A program made the translations under genes and the position numbers. Below are positions 6,894 to 10,975 of a stretch of 10,975 nt of DNA, in pieces (the first letter of the stretch is position 1; every line of letters begins with the position of its first letter). Location: positions 1 to 10,975 of the forward strand of contig JAPKXT010000049.1 of NCBI GenBank assembly GCA_026394695.1, given 5' to 3'. A model generated the notes under the pieces. It was not told the DNA's origin and made no database searches. It saw nothing but the letters and a program-made list of their open reading frames with translations. Origin of the DNA: Methanoregula sp. GTDB lineage: Archaea; Halobacteriota; Methanomicrobia; Methanomicrobiales; Methanospirillaceae.

Positions 6894-7787
6894 ATGGTTC
6901 ACACGCACCGGGATTATAAAAAATCCTTACAACTGGCACTTGTCATCACGTTCCTCTTTTTCATAGTCGAACTAGCCGGCGGCCTGCTCTCGGGCTCGCT
7001 TGCGCTGGTCAGCGATGCCGGCCATATGTTCAGCGATGTGCTGGCGCTCCTCCTCTCCCTCGGTGCAATCACGCTTGCCGCACAGCTCCCCACGAAGGAA
7101 CGAACCTATGGGTTTCACCGTGCGGAGATCTTTGCTGCATTTATCAACTCCCTGCTGCTCATCGCGGTGAGTGCGGGTATCCTGTGGGAAGCGTACCACC
7201 GGGCGCTGAACCCGGCACCAATACAGAGCGGTCTCATGGGTGCCGTGGCAGTGATCGGTCTTATCGCCAACATCGCGGTCGCGTTCCTGCTGCATGGCAG
7301 CCATAGCCTCAATGTAAAGAGTGCTTTCCTGCATGTCATTGGAGATGCGGTTTCATCTGTTGCGGTGATTGCAGCTGCGGTCTGGATTTTATTTACCGGG
7401 CAGGTGATCATCGATCCCATCCTCTCCGGCCTCATTGCAGTACTGATCGTTATCTCGGCTGCCGGTATTCTCCGCGAGACCGTCGCCATCCTTCTCCAGT
7501 TCACACCGCGATCTGTAGACTTTGACGCTGTCATCACGGACATTACGTCGGTCAATGGCGTTGCAGGAGTGCACCACGTCCACATCTGGAGTCTCAGTTC
7601 TGACATTAATGTGCTCGATGCCCACGTCTATTCCTGCGAGCGGGAGATCTCAGGGATCGAGAAAATGAAACGGGAGATCAAGGAGCAGCTGGAAAAGTAC
7701 CACATTCACCATTCCACACTGGAGTTCGAGTGTGAGGAGTGTAAAAATTGTGCGGTTGTGGAGCCGGTAAATGGCCACCATGAATAA
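6894..7787 (+). CDS. Cation diffusion facilitator (Zn2+-type CDF/CzcD-like) exporter
   Basis: The product is an inner-membrane metal/proton antiporter of 297 residues with about six transmembrane segments followed by a cytoplasmic ferredoxin-like domain. Metal-site residues are H44 and D48 in TM2 (SDAGHMFSD) and H147 and D151 in TM5 (HVIGD). This His/Asp-His/Asp set is typical of Zn-transporting CzcD/ZnT members rather than the all-Asp Mn or Fe types. The C-terminal domain carries GVHHVHIWSL (225-234). The tail is unusual for its Cys cluster CEECKNC (C280, C283, C286) and terminal His-His. The His-containing N-terminus (MVHTHRD) is also typical. It is the only plus-strand gene between polC and the tRNA zone and is probably transcribed alone. 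Zn is the best guess; Cd, Co or Ni cannot be excluded. Confidence 0.93.
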   Translation: MVHTHRDYKKSLQLALVITFLFFIVELAGGLLSGSLALVSDAGHMFSDVLALLLSLGAITLAAQLPTKERTYGFHRAEIFAAFINSLLLIAVSAGILWEAYHRALNPAPIQSGLMGAVAVIGLIANIAVAFLLHGSHSLNVKSAFLHVIGDAVSSVAVIAAAVWILFTGQVIIDPILSGLIAVLIVISAAGILRETVAILLQFTPRSVDFDAVITDITSVNGVAGVHHVHIWSLSSDINVLDAHVYSCEREISGIEKMKREIKEQLEKYHIHHSTLEFECEECKNCAVVEPVNGHHE

Positions 7788-7909
7788 CCGGTGTTATGAT
7801 AAATATCCCCCAGAAGATAAACGGTGTTCAGCGGTTTCCTGTCAGGACTTATCTGGTGATCAGCGATCTTCTTTATCCCTGTCACCACCATTATCCCTCA
7901 TAACGCCGG
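7788..7909. repeat. 122-bp element with 12-bp terminal inverted repeats
   Basis: The ends are ccggtgttatga (7788-7799) and tcataacgccgg (7898-7909), complementary except for one position that can form G-U in RNA. Near the centre is a perfect tcctg-t-cagga palindrome (7837-7847). The inside also holds two copies of GGTGNTCAGCGNTNTNCT (7823-7840 and 7855-7872; 14 of 18 identical). The left end abuts the CDF stop codon directly. It could be a MITE-like remnant or a structured 3' end of the CDF transcript. No coding sequence is visible. Confidence 0.45.
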
Positions 7910-7947
7910 GATAGTAAAGTGTGGTGAACGGCGATAGACTTAAGGTT

Positions 7948-7966
7948 TGTTGACCAGGATTGGCAT
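7948..7966 (-). repeat. Inverted fragment resembling the tRNA-Leu D-arm
   Basis: tgttgaccagg (7948-7958) is the exact reverse complement of cctggtcaaca in the tRNA-Leu copies, and the next bases (attggcata) still resemble the tRNA sequence. A nearby ggatagtaaag (7909-7919) is the reverse complement of the ctttactatcc-like element in front of both tRNA copies. This looks like an old inverted copy of the tRNA promoter plus D-arm, now decayed. Confidence 0.4.
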
Positions 7967-8027
7967 AAGAGAGTACTCATTAAATCTCAAAGCCTTTTAC
8001 TATCCAAAAAAACAAATGATATTCTGA

Positions 8028-8066
8028 GCGAGGGTATCTAAGCCTGGTCAACAGAGACGGACTCAA
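8028..8066 (+). pseudogene. 5'-half copy of tRNA-Leu(CAA)
   Basis: These 39 bases are identical to bases 1-36 region of the complete tRNA-Leu downstream: acceptor 5' strand, D-arm and anticodon stem 5' strand up to CAA. The 3' half is replaced by AT-rich sequence (aatttattaaac). AGATCC, which would resume the anticodon stem, reappears at 8091-8096 but nothing after it matches a tRNA. It cannot fold as a tRNA by itself and is best read as a remnant of duplication or integration. Confidence 0.8.
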
Positions 8067-8110
8067 AATTTATTAAACTATCTTGGAATAAGATCCTTTT
8101 ATTGTCAAAG

Positions 8111-8123
8111 TCTTTTACTATCC
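8111..8123 (+). promoter_or_regulatory. TATA-like promoter element of tRNA-Leu
   Basis: tcttttactatcc lies 21-33 bases before the tRNA 5' end, the right distance for an archaeal TATA box with transcription starting a few bases ahead of the tRNA. It is conserved in front of the 5'-half copy (cttttactatcc, 7994-8005) although the DNA between it and the tRNA has diverged, which supports function. Confidence 0.5.
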
Positions 8124-8143
8124 TGAAACCCATATTATTCTGA

Positions 8144-8228
8144 GCGAGGGTATCTAAGCCTGGTCAACAGAGACGGACTCAAGATCCGTTCCCGAAGGGG
8201 TTCGCGGGTTCAAATCCCTCCCCTCGCA
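8144..8228 (+). tRNA. tRNA-Leu (anticodon CAA)
   Basis: This class II tRNA of 85 bases reads UUG codons. The acceptor GCGAGGG pairs with CCCTCGC (8221-8227), discriminator A is 8228, and CCA is not encoded. The D-stem is TCT/AGA with AAGCCTGGTCAAC loop; the anticodon stem is ACGGA/TCCGT with loop CTCAAGA (anticodon CAA); the variable arm is CCC-GAA-GGG; the T-loop is TTCAAAT. The T-stem GCGGG/CCCTC has one C-U mismatch at its second pair. There is no intron. A T4 run (8229-8232, after the discriminator) may end transcription. Identity is clear; the mismatch is the only irregularity. Confidence 0.93.
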
Positions 8229-8393
8229 TTTTGAAAGGTAATCTCTTCTGCATAACCGTCCTAAAAGGAAGGTGATGCGACCGGTCACATTCCGGATTCT
8301 TCACCGGAGTTGTGGAATCGCCATGATTTTTGATATCAGGACAAAGCGGGGAATAGATAAGAATTAAATCTGCGTTGGTACAGATTCCTTGAC

Positions 8394-8900
8394 ATGAAAA
8401 AAGCCTTCCTCGTCATCATTCCCATTACACTCGTACTCTGCGTTCTTATCGGAGGGTGCGTCCAGTCATCATCCCCATCACCTGCCACGCCCACCCCCCC
8501 GGCGGTCCCCGGCACTTCATCCCAGCAAACCCGGCAAACACAACCTGCAATCCCGCCGCTGGATCAGACATGTGAACTCATACCCGGGCCAACACAGACC
8601 GTGCCGGAATTTGAATCCGTAAGTGTCACGGTCAACCGTAATCCGAATACAGAAAACCCCACTATTGACATTGTTTTCGATGGTGGAAAAGGGCTGGGGA
8701 TGGTCAAACGGATGAATGTCACGGTCATCCGGTCGGATTGTATCACGGAACAGGGAACCCGGGACAATCCCGTTATGGGCGAGACCGTGACACTTATGGG
8801 AACCACTCTGATCGATCGTGTTATCGTTGTCCTGATGATGACCTCAGGAGACCAGTACACCATCATTGATGATGATTTTTCTTTCCTTAACCAGGTGTAA
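8394..8900 (+). CDS. Secreted lipoprotein of unknown function
   Basis: The 168-residue protein begins with a classic lipoprotein signal: Lys-Lys, a hydrophobic core (AFLVIIPITLVLCVL) and lipobox LIGGC with the lipidated Cys at 22. A Ser/Pro/Thr/Gln-rich linker follows to about residue 55, as is usual for surface-anchored proteins of methanogens. The remaining ~110 residues form a beta-rich domain with repeated hydrophobic strands (VSVTVNRN, PTIDIVFDGG, KRMNVTVIR, GETVTLMGTTLIDRVIVVLM) and two Cys (about 60 and 116) that could form a disulfide. I do not recognise the domain. It faces outward on the cell membrane; substrate binding is a guess. A hairpin tccgg/ccgga (8291-8308) and an AT-rich aattaaat lie in the 165-base leader after the tRNA. 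Confidence 0.8.
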   Translation: MKKAFLVIIPITLVLCVLIGGCVQSSSPSPATPTPPAVPGTSSQQTRQTQPAIPPLDQTCELIPGPTQTVPEFESVSVTVNRNPNTENPTIDIVFDGGKGLGMVKRMNVTVIRSDCITEQGTRDNPVMGETVTLMGTTLIDRVIVVLMMTSGDQYTIIDDDFSFLNQV

Positions 8901-9057
8901 TATCACCCCCCTTCAAACATTTTTCCCCTCACTCCTGCTCTCGTGTCAAAGCCCTGTTCCCGCTCCCCCAGGTCTTTTATTGCAGGGGCATATTATTCCA
9001 TGAAGGGATACCCCATGGCCATTCGTTTCGCGTATTTTTTTCTGGAGATGGCACACG

Positions 9058-9330
9058 CAGAAGGTTGCGACTGCCCTTGCTGAACGGGTGAATGCAGAGC
9101 TGGTCGGATCGAACCGCTCAAAGAATACAACATACTACGATGACGGGAACATCGCTTTCGATCGGCCCGGCCGGGTCAACGATGATGCATTGCGGCACAC
9201 CGGGTGTGATTCGCAGGAGAGCACCTGCCTTGCGCTCCTCAATCAGGCAAGAACCTTTACCATTGAAGGTGACCGGTTTACCTTTGCAGGTGCAAAGGGC
9301 ACAACGATCCTCTTGTTTGCAAAGTCGGTC
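9058..9330 (+). pseudogene. Decayed META/HslJ-like domain gene with two compensating frameshifts
   Basis: META (HslJ-like) domains are small envelope-associated beta domains with a GCN...Y motif, an LSIGPxxSTMMxC segment and a QExxYLxLLxxxxxFxIxGDxLTL segment. All parts are here but in two frames: VGSNRSKNTTYY up to about 9138, then TGTSLSIGPAGSTMMHCGT in the +1 frame (9143 to about 9211), then back to the first frame for QESTCLALLNQARTFTIEGD and FAGAKGTTILLFA (9214 to about 9327). So about one base was gained near 9139 and one lost near 9209-9213. The conserved Cys of GCN is Ser. The N-terminal part and any signal peptide are missing or unreadable. An uninterrupted ORF (9088-9501, GTG start) exists only because the two shifts cancel. 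I infer a dead gene. Confidence 0.6.
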
Positions 9331-9915
9331 CTTCCCCGCATAGTTCTCTCAAAGCACAACAGTACGGGTGTCATGTATGCCGGCAGCGGGGCATCGCATT
9401 TGTGCGTGAAACCAGCGAAATGCATAGTACTACGCAACGATATCCAGACTATTCCTGAAGGGGTTGGTCAGAAGATACACAGACATGAAGGATACTATTG
9501 AAAACGAGTATATGTCAGTTGCCAGCGTAGCCAGGTTGATCGGCAGCTTGCCAAACAGCTCAGAAGAAGCCGTGAAGACAGACGGTAAATAAAATAAAAG
9601 TTATTTCCAACCATGTCAGAGACCGGATGCCAGAAAAAGAGAACCTGAGACCAGATTTTCCGGGTCTTCGTGCGTGTAATTGTTCCTCTCTGTCCGGTCC
9701 CGGTCTTTTGTTGTGATTTCCTGGTCCATATCACCGGGTATTCCCCCTCTTTAAAAAAATTGTGTATGCAACATTGATGACAGAAAACAATCAACAGGTA
9801 TTGATAAGATAATCTCACCTCATGTCGTGTATCGGCCCGGAAGAACTACAATGAACACACCGGGTGCTCCTGATACCGGTCCTGACAAAGATTATCATAT
9901 CCTGTAAGGTGCCGT
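9331..9915. other. Gene-poor stretch between the META pseudogene and the exporter
   Basis: No full gene is recognised. A 35-codon plus-strand ORF (9485-9592, MKDTIENEYMSVASVARLIG then a Ser/Glu-rich tail) is protein-like and its frame is open back to about 9428, so it may be the tail of a lost gene. A hairpin agacc/ggtct surrounds 9648-9666. An AT-rich tttaaaaaaatt (about 9751-9762) could be a promoter for the exporter. An 18-codon ORF (9851-9907) ends nine bases before the exporter start and has no good ribosome binding site. Confidence 0.35.
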
Positions 9916-10551
9916 GTGGATCTCAGTTTCTTTATCCAGGGTATTATTATAGGTCTTACCCTTGCCGTACCCGTAGGTCCTATCTCGCTTTTGTGCATCC
10001 AGCGGACGATTGCAGACGGGCGATTCCATGGCATCATTTCCGGTCTTGGTGTTTCGACTGCCGATTCATTCTATGCTGCAATCACCGTTCTTGGTCTTAC
10101 CGTTGTCTCCGGGCTGATCATCACCCAGCAATCTCTATTCCGTTTTCTTGCCGGCGTTATCCTGGTCCTCATTGGTATACGGATTTTCATGTCAGTACCT
10201 GCAGGTGTCAGCGAAAAGAGTGAGCATGAGACGTACCTTAAGGATTACCTGTCCATGGTTGCCATTGCGGTTGCGAACCCTCTGACCCTTGTTTTCCTGT
10301 TGGTAATTTTGCCCGGGTTCGGGGTTGTAATTCACGGCACTACATTTCTGCCTGCAACGGAATTTGTGGCCGGGTTTTTTTTCGGATCTGCGGTATGGTG
10401 GGTCCTCCTCTGCGGGTCTGTTGGTTCAGTGCGTTCCCGTATCAGCGTGAAAAACCTTGGATTGATCAACCGTGTATCAGGATTGCTCATCTCCTGTTTT
10501 GGTGCAGGCATGCTCATCCTTCTCGGTGTGACAACGGGACTGGTGGGGTGA
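9916..10551 (+). CDS. LysE/RhtB-family amino-acid exporter
   Basis: This 211-residue membrane protein has about six hydrophobic segments. Near the N-terminus it has the family signature GLTLAVPVGPISLLCIQRTI (residues ~13-32), followed by a conserved GLGVSTADSFYA (44-55). A hydrophilic loop (SVPAGVSEKSEHETYLKDY, about 93-111) separates the first three segments from a second half beginning with AIAVANPLTLVFLL, which carries the family's Asn-Pro motif. LysE/RhtB proteins export amino acids or analogues (Lys, Arg, Thr, homoserine) by proton antiport; the substrate cannot be read from sequence. The GTG start is preceded at 5 bases by aaggt (9906-9910), which decides it. Length is usual for the family. 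There is no adjacent LysR-type regulator or amino-acid gene, and the gene is convergent with the toxin gene downstream. Confidence 0.9.
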   Translation: MDLSFFIQGIIIGLTLAVPVGPISLLCIQRTIADGRFHGIISGLGVSTADSFYAAITVLGLTVVSGLIITQQSLFRFLAGVILVLIGIRIFMSVPAGVSEKSEHETYLKDYLSMVAIAVANPLTLVFLLVILPGFGVVIHGTTFLPATEFVAGFFFGSAVWWVLLCGSVGSVRSRISVKNLGLINRVSGLLISCFGAGMLILLGVTTGLVG

Positions 10552-10642
10552 CTTCATTACAGATATGCGGGTCTATGAGTTGTTGGGATTTCCGGTGCAG
10601 ATCCACATCGTAGAATCAGAACGTGAGAAATGAAAACCTCTC

Positions 10643-10918
10643 CTAAAAATCCCGATATGAATGTTTCCGGTGTTCGACTTCGAGGACATGGATGACCAGC
10701 AGATCATCGTGGATAGAAAGCAGGGCCCGGACATCTCTGTTGACTCTGAGAGAATAGATCGGGTGATGAGGGTTTGATGCCTTCATTTTTTTGATATACT
10801 GGTAGGGGGATTCCCGGATAGTGTGGACCGCACCAACGACTTTTTTTGCGATTTCCGGTTTGAGTTTGCTAAGGTCGCGATCTGCCCGGGGGGTATATTT
10901 TACCCGGTACAAACTCAT
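10643..10918 (-). CDS. relE: RelE/ParE-superfamily toxin
   Basis: The 91-residue product matches RelE-type toxins, which are ribosome-dependent mRNA endonucleases (some ParE relatives act on gyrase). It opens with YRVKYTPRADRDLSKLKPEI, a strand followed by the helix that packs on the antitoxin. It continues with the ALLSIHDDLLVIHVLEVEHR strands and ends with R-K-H-SYRDF, the usual basic residues plus Tyr of the RelE active site. The size is typical. ATG at 10918 overlaps the stop of the upstream partner by ATGA (10915-10918), the normal antitoxin-toxin arrangement with coupled translation. Autoregulation by the antitoxin is expected, but the promoter lies outside the window. The superfamily is sure; RelE rather than ParE is likely. 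Confidence 0.88.
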   Translation of the reverse strand: MSLYRVKYTPRADRDLSKLKPEIAKKVVGAVHTIRESPYQYIKKMKASNPHHPIYSLRVNRDVRALLSIHDDLLVIHVLEVEHRKHSYRDF

Positions 10919-10975
10919 TCAACACCGTACTTCTTCATGATCTTTTCTTCCGGAATTAATCTTCCCTGCCGGATC
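10915..10975 (-). CDS. Antitoxin partner, C-terminal fragment at the window edge
   Basis: The minus strand reads IRQGRLIPEEKIMKKYGVE followed by TGA (10915-10917), which overlaps the toxin start. The GRLIPEEKIMKKYG ending is like the C-termini of small RelB-type antitoxins that accompany RelE toxins. Only about 20 codons are inside the window, so the DNA-binding domain type (ribbon-helix-helix, AbrB or other) cannot be seen. Confidence 0.75.
   Translation of the reverse strand, partial: IRQGRLIPEEKIMKKYGVE

Larger units (their letters stand above)
7987..8182 (+). repeat. Direct repeat covering the tRNA-Leu promoter region and 5' half
   Basis: Copy 1 is 7987-8066 and copy 2 is 8105-8182, offset by 116-118 bases. 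Both begin tcaaagNcttttactatcc, diverge for about 15-20 bases, and are then identical from tattctga/tattctgagcgaggg through the tRNA anticodon (actcaa). Identity stops at base 37 of the tRNA. Copy 2 continues into the intact tRNA gene. Confidence 0.9.

Noticed and set aside
8028..8066. Split tRNA with separately encoded 5' half
   Set aside because: A complete, foldable tRNA-Leu(CAA) lies 116 bases downstream and no separate 3' half or joining helix is visible in the window.
7780..8240. CRISPR array
   Set aside because: The repeats here are tRNA-derived, few and unequal; no regular repeat-spacer pattern exists anywhere in the window.
9495..9818. 107-codon minus-strand ORF in the gene-poor stretch
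   Set aside because: Odd composition rich in Cys, Trp and Arg with no family pattern and no ribosome binding site; the plus strand there looks like gene debris instead.

Overview
The window looks like chromosomal DNA from a methanogenic euryarchaeon, most likely of the Methanomicrobiales (Methanoregula-like). The reasons are an A-type ATP synthase subunit D, the large subunit of the archaeal family-D replicative polymerase (PolD/DP2), an archaeal tRNA-Leu without encoded CCA, PBS-lyase-type HEAT-repeat proteins, a lipobox protein with a Ser/Pro/Thr-rich linker, and roughly 50% GC. The genus is inference from style, not from a database match.

Layout from left to right. Positions 1-608 hold the 3' part of the ATP synthase subunit D gene (atpD), whose last ~40 codons lie in the -1 frame after an A-AAA-AAC heptamer. 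A hairpin-plus-T-run terminator follows. An AT-richer stretch (about 670-1260) holds a possible small minus-strand gene and a TATA-like element. Two paralogous HEAT-repeat genes follow (1263-2207 and 2229-2759), probably one transcript. The largest gene (2848-6753) is polC, encoding DP2, and contains an in-frame 165-residue mini-intein placed directly before the catalytic DGDED motif. A Zn-type cation diffusion facilitator follows (6894-7787).

The 7788-8230 stretch is a repeat-rich zone. It holds a 122-bp element with 12-bp terminal inverted repeats, an inverted tRNA D-arm fragment, a 5'-half copy of tRNA-Leu(CAA) that stops at the anticodon, and then the complete tRNA-Leu(CAA). Next come a secreted lipoprotein (8394-8900), a decayed META/HslJ-domain gene with two compensating frameshifts (about 9058-9330), and roughly 580 bp of gene-poor DNA. 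The window closes with a LysE/RhtB-family exporter (9916-10551) and, on the minus strand, a RelE/ParE-type toxin overlapping the end of its antitoxin by ATGA.

The genes do not form one pathway: energy conservation, replication, metal export and a stress module sit side by side. The right half (after ~7790) has accessory character: tRNA-derived repeats, a pseudogene and a toxin-antitoxin pair. I found no CRISPR array, no insertion sequence with a transposase and no defence island. The points most worth a second look are the frameshift in atpD, the PolD intein ending in Gly-Gln instead of His-Asn, and the tRNA-Leu partial copies.
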